From NCBI GenBank assembly GCA_015654795.1, contig JAATGF010000041.1, forward strand, positions 1 to 43,433: a DNA stretch of 43,433 nucleotides. The letters run 5' to 3'. Of the stretch, positions 8,081-18,000 are shown piece by piece (position 1 is the first letter of the stretch; each line of letters starts with the position of its first letter). The notes below the pieces were generated by a model. It saw only the letters and a program-made list of their open reading frames with translations. It had not been told where the DNA came from and searched no databases. A program made the translations under genes and the position numbers. Origin of the DNA: Bacteroidales bacterium (lineage in GTDB: Bacteria > Bacteroidota > Bacteroidia > Bacteroidales > Prolixibacteraceae).

Positions 8081-9046
8081 ATGATGAATGATAAACTAAG
8101 TTTGATCAAACAGCACGATATCGAAAACCGGATTTTCAATATTCGTGGTGTACAGGTTATGCTCGACAGCCATTTGTCTGAAATGTTTCAGGTCGAAACC
8201 AAAGTTTTCAATCAAGCAGTAAAGAGAAATACTGAACGTTTTCCTAAACAGTTTAGATTTCAATTGAATGAAGATGAATGGCAAATCTTGAAGTCACAAA
8301 TTGTGACTTCAAGTGAAGATTCTTTAAGGTTCCAAAATGGCACCTTAAACGAAGACTCTTTAAGGTCACAAATTGTGACCTTAAACAAAGGAAGAGGACA
8401 ACATCGGAAATACTTACCCTACGTTTTTACAGAGCAGGGGGTGGCAATGCTTTCTGCTGTATTACGCAGCAAAACAGCAGTAAAGGTGAGTATTCAAATT
8501 ATGCAGGCATTCGTTGAAATGCGAAAAATGGTTTTAGGTAATACCGCATTGTTTCAACGCCTCGACAGGATGGAGTTCAAACAATTGGAAACTGATCATA
8601 AATTTGAAAAGGTTTTTAGAGCCCTCGAAAGCCGCGAACAGCAGCCAGATAAGGGAATATTTTACGATGGACAGGTGTTCGATGCCTGGGCATTTGTATC
8701 AGACCTGATTCGCAAAGCAAGAACCTTAATTATTTTGATTGATAATTACGTGGATGATACAGTTTTGAGTCTGTTCACAAAACGCGAAAAAGGTGTAACC
8801 GTAACCATCTACACCAAAAACATCAGTAAGCAACTTGAAGTGGATGTGGAAAAACACAATGCCCAATACGAACCAATTGCCGTAAAAAAACTTACACAGG
8901 CACACGACCGATTTTTGATTGTTGATAATACCGGGCTTTACCATATTGGTGCCTCCCTCAAAGACCTGGGTAAAAAGTGGTTTGCCTTCTCCAAACTGGA
9001 TACCGAAACGCTTAATATATTGAATAAGTTAAATGAGAAAAAATGA
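8081..9046 (+). CDS. ORF6N-domain protein (321 aa) between hsdM and hsdS
   Basis: The N-terminal ORF6N domain (about residues 10-95, with Ile-Arg-Gly-Val-Gln-Val-Met-Leu-Asp...Leu-Ser-Glu-Met-Phe and Phe-Pro-Lys-Gln-Phe-Arg-Phe-Gln) is a DNA-binding module known from phage antirepressors. The usual Tyr-Val-Phe-Thr-Glu-Gln-Gly-Val-Ala-Met-Leu motif follows at about 113-123. The C-terminal half (about 190-310) resembles the extension found in Bacteroidota ORF6N proteins. Between residues about 69 and 105 lie three palindrome-encoded peptides (Ser-Gln-Ile-Val-Thr and variants) that lengthen the normal loop. Such genes often sit inside Bacteroidota type I operons. A function in regulating the system is likely but unproven. 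The stop codon is 6 bp before hsdS. Confidence 0.85.
   Translation: MMNDKLSLIKQHDIENRIFNIRGVQVMLDSHLSEMFQVETKVFNQAVKRNTERFPKQFRFQLNEDEWQILKSQIVTSSEDSLRFQNGTLNEDSLRSQIVTLNKGRGQHRKYLPYVFTEQGVAMLSAVLRSKTAVKVSIQIMQAFVEMRKMVLGNTALFQRLDRMEFKQLETDHKFEKVFRALESREQQPDKGIFYDGQVFDAWAFVSDLIRKARTLIILIDNYVDDTVLSLFTKREKGVTVTIYTKNISKQLEVDVEKHNAQYEPIAVKKLTQAHDRFLIVDNTGLYHIGASLKDLGKKWFAFSKLDTETLNILNKLNEKK
8287..8385. repeat. Three palindromes in tandem inside the ORF6N gene
   Basis: P1 at 8287-8313 is a perfect 27-bp palindrome (cttgaagtcacaa, central a, mirror). P2 at 8323-8349 has 12-bp arms with one mismatch. P3 at 8359-8385 is a perfect 27-bp palindrome (tttaaggtcacaa, a, mirror). P2 and P3 sit in two tandem 36-bp units, each starting gaaga(t/c)tctttaaggt and each adding 12 codons (Glu-Asp-Ser-Leu-Arg-x-Gln-x-x-Thr-Leu-Asn). 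All are in frame. Confidence 0.9.
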
Positions 9047-9052
9047 GAAAAA

Positions 9053-10228
9053 ATGAGTGAGTGGAAAGAAACAGAATTAGGAAAAATACCGAATGAATGG
9101 GATCTAAAAACTGTTGCTGAAATTAAATCTCCTGAAAAGAAATCGATTATTTCAGGGCCATTTGGTTCAAATATCAGTGCAAAATATTTTGTAGAAACTG
9201 GCGTACCAGTTATTAGAGGAAATAACTTATCTCTCAATATAAATAGAAAATTTAATGACTCAGGATTTGTTTTTATAACTGAGGAAAAAGCAACTGAGTT
9301 AGGAACTTGGGCCGAAAAAAATGACATAATTTTTACAGCAGTGGGTACAATTGGGCAAGTTGGTATTTTAATGGGTAAAGAAAATTTTCCAAAATATATC
9401 ATTTCAAATAAACAACTTAGGCTTAGAGTTAATGAAGAAATAATTGAGCCACTTTACGCCTATTATTGGTTTGCAAGTCCTATAATGGTGGATATAATTT
9501 TACAAAGGAATACAGGTTCAAGTGTTCCTTTAATTAATCTTTCTGTTCTAAAATCTCTATTAGTTCCAATACCTCCTAAAAATGAAAGGGTAAAAATATT
9601 GAGTATTATCACCAGTTTAGACGATAAAATAGACCTGCTGCACCGGCAAAACGCCACCATGGAAGCTATGGCCGAAACACTATTTAGGCAGTGGTTTGTG
9701 GAAGAAGCAAAGGAGAATTGGGAAGAAGGTAAATTGAGCGATTTAGTGGTTGTGAAGTATGGCAAAGCCCATAAGAATTTATTAAATGGGAATATCCCCG
9801 TTTTAGGGTCCGGTGGAGTGATGCGATATGCAGATAGTGCATTGTATAATAAGGAATCTGTTCTTATTCCACGAAAAGGCACATTGAATAATGTGATGTA
9901 TATTAACGAGCCGTTTTGGACTGTTGATACAGTGTTCTATACTGAAATGAGAAGGGCAAACCTTGCCAAATTCATATTTTATTTTGTTAAAGGACTTGAT
10001 TTAGCTTCTATGAATGTTGGTTCTGCGGTTCCTAGTATGACAACAGAAGTTTTGAATAATATTGCACTTAATATACCTCCAGATTCTATTTTAAAGAAAT
10101 TTGAATTGGCCGTAACACCATTGTATAAAAAAATGAAAACAAACCAAATCCAGATCTGCACACTTACTACCCTTCGGGATACTTTATTGCCGAAGTTGAT
10201 GAGTGGGGAGGTAAGGGTGGAAATATAA
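9053..10228 (+). CDS. hsdS: Type I restriction-modification specificity subunit HsdS
   Basis: HsdS recognises the bipartite DNA target and holds the HsdM and HsdR subunits. The 391-residue protein shows the standard plan. Target-recognition domain 1 spans about residues 1-180. A central conserved helix follows, with Leu-Asp-Asp-Lys-Ile-Asp-Leu-Leu-His-Arg-Gln-Asn and Met-Ala-Glu-Thr-Leu-Phe-Arg-Gln-Trp-Phe. Domain 2 spans about 220-360, and the last conserved helix ends Leu-Arg-Asp-Thr-Leu-Leu-Pro-Lys-Leu-Met-Ser-Gly-Glu. Both halves are complete, so it should be functional. No second or silent hsdS is seen nearby, hence no sign of specificity switching within this window. Confidence 0.95.
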   Translation: MSEWKETELGKIPNEWDLKTVAEIKSPEKKSIISGPFGSNISAKYFVETGVPVIRGNNLSLNINRKFNDSGFVFITEEKATELGTWAEKNDIIFTAVGTIGQVGILMGKENFPKYIISNKQLRLRVNEEIIEPLYAYYWFASPIMVDIILQRNTGSSVPLINLSVLKSLLVPIPPKNERVKILSIITSLDDKIDLLHRQNATMEAMAETLFRQWFVEEAKENWEEGKLSDLVVVKYGKAHKNLLNGNIPVLGSGGVMRYADSALYNKESVLIPRKGTLNNVMYINEPFWTVDTVFYTEMRRANLAKFIFYFVKGLDLASMNVGSAVPSMTTEVLNNIALNIPPDSILKKFELAVTPLYKKMKTNQIQICTLTTLRDTLLPKLMSGEVRVEI

Positions 10229-10243
10229 AAAGGAGAAAAAATC

Positions 10244-12082
10244 ATGACCATCTTAATTGAGAAAGTAAGAATATATGGTTTCAGGGGACTTGAAAATATT
10301 GAAGTTGATCTTGAACCGACTAGTGTTTTAACAGGTATGAACAATGCTGGTAAAACTTCATTTCTGAAAGCATTACAAATTGTATTTGGTAATCGGCAAT
10401 TTCTCACTCAGGATGATTTTCATATATCAGATACTGCAAAAGTCGATAAAATAGTAATAGATGTAAAAATAATTCCAGTTAACTCAGAAGGGAAACAACT
10501 AGGTGCTTTTGAAGATGATTGGGAAATATTATTCACAGAAGATAAAATTAGAAATGATGTTGATGGAAAACAATTTATCCCTTTACGTACAATGGTTAAG
10601 GTTGAACCTATTACAAATACCTATAAAACTAATCAATACATACAACAAGAATGGGTAGATTTTCTAAATGAGGGAAACCAATATTGGTACCAATCAAATT
10701 TAGGCACAGAGAAATCTTTTCATTATGAAGAAATACCGTTTTTCTATATGGATGCGCAACGAGATATTATTGATGATATGAAGGTCCGCAATTCTTATTT
10801 GGGAAAAATGCTATCAAACATCCAGTATTCACCTGATGTCATCAAAGAAATAGAAGCACAGATAGCGGCATTGAATGAGCAAGCAGTTAAGGGTAGCGAT
10901 ATTCTTTCAAATATTGAAACTACGTTAAAGGAGTTGGATACTGCTATGGATAATACAAATAATGGTATTGATATCACTCCATTCCCTAAAAAAGTTCGAG
11001 ATTTGAACAAAGGAATTTCAATTGTTTATTCTGATTTTCCTATGGAATACCACGGTATGGGAACTCGTAGCTGGTCGTCATTATTAACACTGAAATCGTT
11101 TGTTTCTCTTTTTGATAAGAATTCAAAGGAAAATAATAGACCTTTTTTCCCAATTGTGGCTATTGAGGAACCAGAAGCACATTTGCATCCCAATGCTCAG
11201 AAAAAGCTGTATAGCCAAATCATGTGTATGCCTGGACAGAAGCTAATTTCAACTCATTCACCATATATTGCAGCTACTACAAAATTAGAACAAATCAGAA
11301 GTTTTTATAAAAATGAGCTATCCGTAAAATGTGGTAAGTTAGAAGTTAATGATTTTTCTCCAGAAGAAATCCGTAAAATCCAAAGAGAAGTAATAAATAC
11401 ACGAGGTGAATTATTCTTTTCAAAGATAATAGTATTATGCGAGGGTGAAACGGAGGAGCAAGCTCTTCCAATTTTTGCCGAAGAATACTTTAAGAAAACT
11501 CCAATGGAGTTGGGTATCGATTTTGTGGGTGTAGATGGATTTGGCAATTATCTTCCTTTTTTACGATTAGCTGAATCACTAACCATTCCTTGGTTTATTT
11601 TTAGTGATGGTGAAAATCAAGTAAAGAAAAAGTTAAAAAAAGATTTAAAAGAAATTTTGAAAGATGATAAAATTGATTTATCAACAGTATCCAATGTTTT
11701 TATCTTAGAAAAAGAGTATGATTTTGAGAAGTATCTACTAAATAATGGTTTCGAAGATGAAATAAAGATGGCATTCACAAAATTATTTTCAGATACATAT
11801 TTAGAAGAACAGATTAAGAAGAAAGACGGTACATCGAAAGGGAGAATTCAAACGGCAAAAAAATGCAAAATTTGTTCACAGAACATTTATGAAGATGTTT
11901 TGAGAAATTATTTAGGGGATGATGGTTATATACAAGCTTTATATGATTGTATGACAGATAATAAAACACCATTTGGGCCAGCAATAGCTGAAGCAATAAT
12001 TGAAAGTGGGAAAAGTTTACCTCCAATTATTATTGCATTATTTGATAAAATAAGTGAAACCCTTGTCAAAAAAGATTTATGA
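10244..12082 (+). CDS. gajA: GajA-like OLD-family ATPase/TOPRIM endonuclease (Gabija)
   Basis: This is an overcoming-lysogenization-defect (OLD) protein. The ABC-type ATPase Walker A is Gly-Met-Asn-Asn-Ala-Gly-Lys-Thr at 31-38. Walker B is Ala-Ile-Glu-Glu-Pro-Glu-Ala-His-Leu-His near 305, and the His switch is in Ser-Thr-His-Ser-Pro. The C-terminal TOPRIM nuclease has Cys-Glu-Gly-Glu-Thr-Glu near 399 and Ser-Asp-Gly-Glu near 453. Class 2 OLD proteins paired with a UvrD-like helicase form the Gabija anti-phage system: GajA nicks DNA and is restrained by nucleotides, and GajB senses DNA ends. The 612-residue length fits. A Cys-x-x-Cys pair near 545 is extra. A strong aggaga ribosome-binding site lies just before the ATG, and the gene is 15 bp after hsdS and overlaps gajB by 4 bp. 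Confidence 0.85.
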   Translation: MTILIEKVRIYGFRGLENIEVDLEPTSVLTGMNNAGKTSFLKALQIVFGNRQFLTQDDFHISDTAKVDKIVIDVKIIPVNSEGKQLGAFEDDWEILFTEDKIRNDVDGKQFIPLRTMVKVEPITNTYKTNQYIQQEWVDFLNEGNQYWYQSNLGTEKSFHYEEIPFFYMDAQRDIIDDMKVRNSYLGKMLSNIQYSPDVIKEIEAQIAALNEQAVKGSDILSNIETTLKELDTAMDNTNNGIDITPFPKKVRDLNKGISIVYSDFPMEYHGMGTRSWSSLLTLKSFVSLFDKNSKENNRPFFPIVAIEEPEAHLHPNAQKKLYSQIMCMPGQKLISTHSPYIAATTKLEQIRSFYKNELSVKCGKLEVNDFSPEEIRKIQREVINTRGELFFSKIIVLCEGETEEQALPIFAEEYFKKTPMELGIDFVGVDGFGNYLPFLRLAESLTIPWFIFSDGENQVKKKLKKDLKEILKDDKIDLSTVSNVFILEKEYDFEKYLLNNGFEDEIKMAFTKLFSDTYLEEQIKKKDGTSKGRIQTAKKCKICSQNIYEDVLRNYLGDDGYIQALYDCMTDNKTPFGPAIAEAIIESGKSLPPIIIALFDKISETLVKKDL

Positions 12083-13926
12083 TTATGCAAAATATAATAA
12101 AATTATCACCCAAACAAAATGAGGCCGTTTTACACGATAATGGAGCCATACTTGTAATAGCAAGTGCTGGAAGTGGTAAAACGCGTGTTCTTACTGAACG
12201 TATAAAAAGACTTCTTGATAAAACTAAACGAAAAATTCTTGCTATTACATTTACAAACAAAGCAGGAGAAGAAATGAGAGAACGTTTGGGCAACAATGAA
12301 AAAATTAAATCCCAAGTATTTATTGGCACTTTCCATGGTTTTTGTCAGCAGGTCTTGGAAATGCGTTATAATCTGATTGGTCTTTCAAAAATGCCTCATA
12401 TTTTTGAAGATGACTCTGATCGTCTTGAACTTATTGAACAAGCGATAGAATCAACTCCTTCCTATAGTTTAAAATATGTGGCGTTAGAACCAAAAAAACA
12501 ACGAGAATTTCGATATGATGTTTTAGGGTTTATTTCAAGTGTAAAAAGAAAATTATTATCCGAAGCAGAATTGCTAAAGGAGACAAATGATGAAGACCTA
12601 GTATTACTTTATCATTCATATCAGGAAATATTAGCTTCACAAAATGCAATTGATTTTGACGATTTAATCATGTTTACCCACCGTTTGTTTATAAATAATC
12701 CATCTGTTGCAGCCTTGTATAGAAGGACTTATGAATATATTTGCATTGATGAAGCACAAGATTTAAATAATGCACAATATCAACTTTTAAAATCAATTAC
12801 GACTGATGAATATAGGAATGTAATGATGGTAGGTGACCCAAATCAATCAATTTTTGCCTTTAATGGCTCTTCTTCTAATTATATGAGTAAAAAATTCGTC
12901 GAGGATTTTAATCCAACCATAATAGAATTAAAAGAAAATTATCGTTCTGCCAGAAAAGTGATAGAAGCTGCTGAAAAGATTATTCCTGGCTCTAATGAAA
13001 TAGTTAATATGGTAATTCCTGGCATTTTTAAAATTCATTGCGCCAACGATGAAGACTCAGAATCAATCTGGATTATTGATAAGATTAAAAGATTGATATT
13101 AAAAGGTCAACATGAAGATATTGAAGGACAAATAACTTATGAAAAAATAGCTGTTTTAGCTCGAAATAAATATGTTTTTACCATTCTTGAAAAACAATTA
13201 AAGGAATTGTCAATACCATATTATTTCAAAATAACGCCTGGAGCGATTAAGTTTGAATCAAAAACAATGAATATATTTGATTTGGCTTTAAGAGTAAAAA
13301 TTAATTCAGATGACAACCTTCACTGGTTACGTTTACTCGAATTGTTAAAAATAGAGAAAGGAATCAACCTTCAAAATTTGGTTAATATCATAGAAAAAGA
13401 ACAATTTAGAAAGGTTGTAGAACTGGTAATCAATTTAAAAGAAGATGGAAGTAATTTCAAATCTTCACTAATCAAATACTCAGATTATATAAAAGTTAGC
13501 AATGATATTAGAGATGATGATCATCGGAAAATGATTTTAGATGAAATAGAGGATATTCAAAATCATTGGTTTAACTATGCAAAAAAAACGGAAAAGGAAT
13601 CTCTTATTCAATTCAAAAATGCAATGGCATTGGGACAAACACACCCACAATCACAACCTAAAGGTATAACCTTGAGTACGGTGCATACAATGAAAGGGCA
13701 AGAATATGATATTGTTTTTTTAATGGGTATGGATGATGGGACTTTCCCTGATTATAGAGCAATAAATAATGGTGGAGTTGAAATGGTGCAAGAAAAAAAC
13801 AATGCATATGTGGCATTCACTAGAGCAAAACGTTTTCTATTTGTTACATATCCAGAACAACGACAAATGCCTTGGGGAGCCATTAAACAAAGAACGATGT
13901 CCCGATTTTTGAAAAATTTTGAATGA
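12079..13926 (+). CDS. gajB: GajB-like UvrD/PcrA-type superfamily 1 helicase (Gabija)
   Basis: Residues 28-35 carry the Walker A (Ala-Ser-Ala-Gly-Ser-Gly-Lys-Thr). Motif II, Asp-Glu-Ala-Gln-Asp, is near 223. Motif III is Gly-Asp-Pro-Asn-Gln-Ser-Ile-Phe, and motif V His-Thr-Met-Lys-Gly-Gln-Glu lies near the C-terminus. Motif VI is Tyr-Val-Ala-Phe-Thr-Arg-Ala-Lys. It belongs to the UvrD/PcrA/Rep group. Its partner gajA ends inside its start (ATGA overlap), the usual Gabija arrangement, so translational coupling is likely. At 615 residues it is longer than the best-known GajB (about 500) but well within the helicase family. A second in-frame Met lies at residue 3 (12085). Its own stop overlaps the start of the hsdR remnant in the same ATGA fashion. 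Confidence 0.85.
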   Translation: MIMQNIIKLSPKQNEAVLHDNGAILVIASAGSGKTRVLTERIKRLLDKTKRKILAITFTNKAGEEMRERLGNNEKIKSQVFIGTFHGFCQQVLEMRYNLIGLSKMPHIFEDDSDRLELIEQAIESTPSYSLKYVALEPKKQREFRYDVLGFISSVKRKLLSEAELLKETNDEDLVLLYHSYQEILASQNAIDFDDLIMFTHRLFINNPSVAALYRRTYEYICIDEAQDLNNAQYQLLKSITTDEYRNVMMVGDPNQSIFAFNGSSSNYMSKKFVEDFNPTIIELKENYRSARKVIEAAEKIIPGSNEIVNMVIPGIFKIHCANDEDSESIWIIDKIKRLILKGQHEDIEGQITYEKIAVLARNKYVFTILEKQLKELSIPYYFKITPGAIKFESKTMNIFDLALRVKINSDDNLHWLRLLELLKIEKGINLQNLVNIIEKEQFRKVVELVINLKEDGSNFKSSLIKYSDYIKVSNDIRDDDHRKMILDEIEDIQNHWFNYAKKTEKESLIQFKNAMALGQTHPQSQPKGITLSTVHTMKGQEYDIVFLMGMDDGTFPDYRAINNGGVEMVQEKNNAYVAFTRAKRFLFVTYPEQRQMPWGAIKQRTMSRFLKNFE

Positions 13927-14273
13927 CTAAAATAACCGAATCTTCAATAGAACTTCTGGCCATCCAATGCCTCGAATCATTAGGTTATCATTACCTTTAT
14001 GGACCAGACAATGCTCTCGATGGACATTCACAGGGAAGAGAAACATCTGAACAGGTTCTGTTAATCAATCGGTTGAAGAATGTCGTTCGGAAAATCAATT
14101 CTGGTAGTCCGATTGATGCACAAAACGAAGCCATCAAGGAAATACTACGCATTGCCTCGCCTGAATTGATTGCCAATAATGAAACTTTTCATCGCTTACT
14201 TACTGAAGGTATCCCGGTTACAAAAAGAGTCGATGGTGACGACCGCGGGGACCGTGTGTTGATATGTCAATAG
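13923..14273 (+). pseudogene. hsdR: Truncated HsdR N-terminus (116 aa), remnant of an earlier restriction subunit
   Basis: The 116 residues align along their whole length with the N-terminus of the full hsdR at 15067. The best stretch (Ser-Pro-Glu-Leu-Ile-Ala-Asn-Asn-Glu-Thr-Phe-His-Arg through Gly-Asp-Asp-Arg-Gly-Asp-Arg-Val) is nearly identical, while the first 60 residues are clearly diverged. It ends before the nuclease motif at a TAG (14271-14273), so it cannot cut DNA. The ATG overlaps the gajB stop by 4 bp, so an intact hsdR was once translated directly after gajB. The divergence shows it is a different hsdR allele and not a fresh copy of the downstream gene. Confidence 0.85.
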
Positions 14274-14387
14274 GAGGATTTAGGAAGATAAATATTTAAA
14301 ATATTAGGAAATATATTGCATAAGAACCGGTTACAATGTATATTGCGATGAAAATTATTCTTGCGTTTAGCAAAAACGAAACTTCAG

Positions 14388-14984
14388 ATGAAAAAAGAAC
14401 AAATACAACAATTGTTTGGACAATTCGAAAATGCCTGTTACGAATTTAAAGGTCTAGAATGCTGGAGTGCGCGGGAATTGCAGGAAATTTTAGAAATGAT
14501 CGATTTGGGCAAAGGAGCTCAAAGAGAGATTGAAGACATTGCTCTCACACGCTATGGCTGTTATCTTGTTGCCCAGAATGGAGATCCCGCAAAAGCTGAA
14601 ATTGCATTTGCCCAGACATATTTTGCGGTTCAAACCCGTAAACAGGAAATCATAGAGTTGCGGCTCTTTGATGTTGCAAGAATTACTGCTCGTGAAAAAC
14701 TTTCAAAACCAGAGAAAAAACTTTCCGGCATTATATACGAACGTGGCGTTGACGATAAAGGGTTTGCGATTATTCGTTCTCAGAGTGATAAAGCTCTATT
14801 TGGAGGCTTCACTACTCTTGACATGAAAAAGAAATTGGGAGTTCCAGATCGTAAACCATTAGCTGATTTTTTACCAACCCTTACGATTAAAGCTAAAGAT
14901 TTTGCCACTGAACTTACAAGCCACAATGTAGTCATTTATTTTGAGCGAACTCTTAAAACGCAGAAATCGCCAGGTAAAACCTGA
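14388..14984 (+). pseudogene. dinD: DinD-like DNA-damage-inducible protein, internally deleted and truncated
   Basis: The ATG at 14388 gives the normal DinD start ([10 protein letters not shown]). Characteristic blocks follow: Trp-Ser-Ala-Arg-Glu-Leu-Gln, Gly-Ala-Gln-Arg-Glu-Ile-Glu-Asp, Gln-Asn-Gly-Asp-Pro, Ile-Ile-Tyr-Glu-Arg-Gly-Val-Asp, and Pro-Leu-Ala-Asp-Phe-Leu-Pro. About 40 residues expected after Leu-Gln (part of the Bro-N-like DNA-binding domain) are missing without frame loss. The C-terminus ends early in unrelated sequence, giving 198 residues against about 275 normally. DinD of E. coli is LexA-controlled and inhibits RecA. This copy is probably inactive. It lies between the hsdR remnant and the intact hsdR. 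Confidence 0.8.
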
Positions 14985-15066
14985 CGACTTCGTAACTCCT
15001 TTAACGCATGGTTAATGAGATGGTACAAATATACAACGTTTTTTTGTTTAGATACAAATATTTTCA

Positions 15067-18000
15067 ATGATGACCAAAATAACCGAATCTGCTATTGAAC
15101 TATTGGCAATTAAAAAGCTCGAAGATTTGGGGTACCATTACCTCTATGGTCCAGATATCGCTTCCGATGGCGTCCATCCGGAACGTGATAATTATGACCA
15201 GGTTTTATTACTTCAACGCTTAAAACACGCAGTCAGGAGAATAAACCCGGATATTCCAATTGATGCACAAAAAGAAGCGATCAAGGAAATACAACGTATT
15301 GCATCGCCGGAACTGATTGCCAATAATGAAACTTTTCATCGTTTACTAACTGAGGGAATCCCGGTTACAAAAAGGGTGGATGGAGACGACAGGGGAGACC
15401 GCGTTTGGCTGATTGATTTTAATGATCCTTATAACAATGAATTTCTGGTTGTCAATCAATTCACGATCATTGAAAACCGGAATAAGAAACGCCCCGATGT
15501 TTTGCTGTTTGTGAATGGCATCCCGTTGGTGTTTCTCGAATTAAAAAATGCGGCTGACGAAAAAGCAAATATTAAATCGGCATTCAGGCAGATAGAAACC
15601 TACAAAGCCATTATCCCGGGACTGTTTACTTACAACGGGTTTAACATTATCTCCGATGGGCTCGAAGCCAAAGCAGGCTCTTTATCAGCCGGGTTTTCGC
15701 GCTATATGGCGTGGAAAACTTCGGACGGAAAAATTGAAGCATCGCACCTTGTCAGTCAGTTGGAGACCTTGATCCAGGGAATGCTGAATAAAGAGACTTT
15801 GTTGGATATCATCCGGCACTTTGTTGTTTTTGAGAAATCGAAAAAAGTTGAATTGGTGAAATCCCGGGATGAAGGATTCGGGAAGGATGCAGAAACCGGA
15901 ATAACCACCATCACAACCGTCAAAAAACTGGCTGCTTATCATCAGTATTATGCTGTAAATAAAGCAGTCGAATCTACAATTATAGCCTCTGGCTATGCGA
16001 TTAAAAATGAAACGCCCCTGAAAATAGCAGCAGATTTACCCGCAGAATACCGTTTGCCAACCGAAAGATTGCACCAAATTGGCGACCGGAAAGGTGGCGT
16101 AGTGTGGCATACACAAGGAAGCGGTAAATCGTTATCGATGGTTTTTTACACCGGCAAAATTGTATTGGCGTTAGATAATCCCACTATTTTAGTAATCACC
16201 GACCGGAATGACCTCGACGATCAGTTGTTTGACACATTTGCAGCATCGAAGCAATTGCTACGGCAGGAGCCCGTTCAGGCAGAGGACCGGAATCAGTTAA
16301 AGGATTTGCTCAAAGTTTCTTCCGGAGGCGTTGTGTTTACCACTATTCAAAAATTCCAACCTGAAGATGGAAATGTTTACGACCTGCTTTCAGATCGTAC
16401 GAATATCGTTGTTATAGCCGATGAGGCCCACCGGACTCAATATGGCTTCAAGGCAAAAACAATTGATGCGAAAGACAACAAAGGAAATGTAATTGGCAAG
16501 AAGATCGTTTACGGTTTTGCCAAATATATGCGCGATGCATTACCCAATGCCACTTATTTGGGTTTTACGGGAACTCCCATTGAAAATACAGATGTCAATA
16601 CACCGGCAGTATTCGGGAACTATGTCGATATTTACGATATTGCCCAGGCGGTCGAAGATGGTGCAACCGTCCGGATTTACTATGAAAGCCGTTTGGCAAA
16701 GGTGAATTTAAGTGACGAAGGGAAAAAACTAATTGCGGAATTAGATGATGAATTGGATGACGTAGAGACGCAGGGCATTGCGTCTCCGTATTCCACAACA
16801 CAAAAAGCCAAATCGAAATGGACACAACTGGAGGCTTTGGTGGGGAGTGAAAACCGGGTTAAAAATATAGCGATAGACATTGTAACTCACTTTGAACAAA
16901 GGCAGGAAGTATTTGAAGGCAAGGGAATGATCGTTTCGATGAGCCGCAGGATCGCAGCAGACCTCTATCATGCCATTATCAAGCTTAAACCGGAGTGGCA
17001 TTCGGATGACCTGAACAAGGGTGTAATTAAAGTGGTGATGACCTCTGCCTCCTCTGATGGTCCCAAAATAGCCAAACATCACACGACCAAAGAACAGCGA
17101 AGAACGTTGGCAGAAAGGATGAAAGCTCCGGACGATGAACTGAAACTGGTGATCGTTCGGGACATGTGGCTGACTGGTTTTGATGCACCAAGTCTGCATA
17201 CACTGTATATCGACAAACCGATGAAGGGGCATAACCTCATGCAGGCGATTGCAAGGGTTAACCGGGTTTACAAAGACAAACCAGGCGGTTTGATTGTCGA
17301 TTACCTTGGTATTGCCGCAGATTTGAAAAAAGCCCTTTCTTTTTATGCAGATTCAGGCGGAAAAGGAGATCCGACTATTTTGCAGGAACAAGCAGTTTTA
17401 ATCATGCAGGAAAAACTGGAGGTAGTTGCTCAAATGTATCATGGCTTCACGTATGCCCATTATTTTGATGCCGAAACATCGCAGAAACTCTCTCTGATAT
17501 TGGCAGCTGAAGAGCATATTTTAGGTCTGGAAGATGGAAAAAAAAGATACATCAATGAAGTAACTGCTTTATCGAGGGCTTTTGCGATTGCAATTCCCCA
17601 CGATCAGGCGATGTATGCAAAGGATGAAGTTTCATTCTACCAGGCAGTAAAAGCCAGGCTTGCTAAATTCGATGGAACAGGCACCGGAAGATCGGATGAA
17701 GATATTGAGACAACCATTCGCCAGGTCATTGACAAAGCTTTGGTATCAGAACAGGTAATTGATGTATTTGATGCAGCGGGAATCAGGAAACCCGATATTT
17801 CCATCCTTTCGGAAGAATTCCTGTTGGAGTTAAAAGGAATGGAGCATAAAAACATTGCGCTGGAGGTGCTCAAAAAACTTTTGAACGATGAGATAAAATC
17901 ACGTTTGAAGAAAAATCTTGTAAAAGGTAAGTCGTTAATGGAAATGCTCGAAAATGCGGTTAAAAGATACCAGGCCAAAATTCTGACTGCGGCTGAGGTA

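Noticed and set aside
9053-10228. Phase-variable hsdS switching
   Set aside because: Only one hsdS is present, without a recombinase, a second inverted target domain or a simple-sequence tract.
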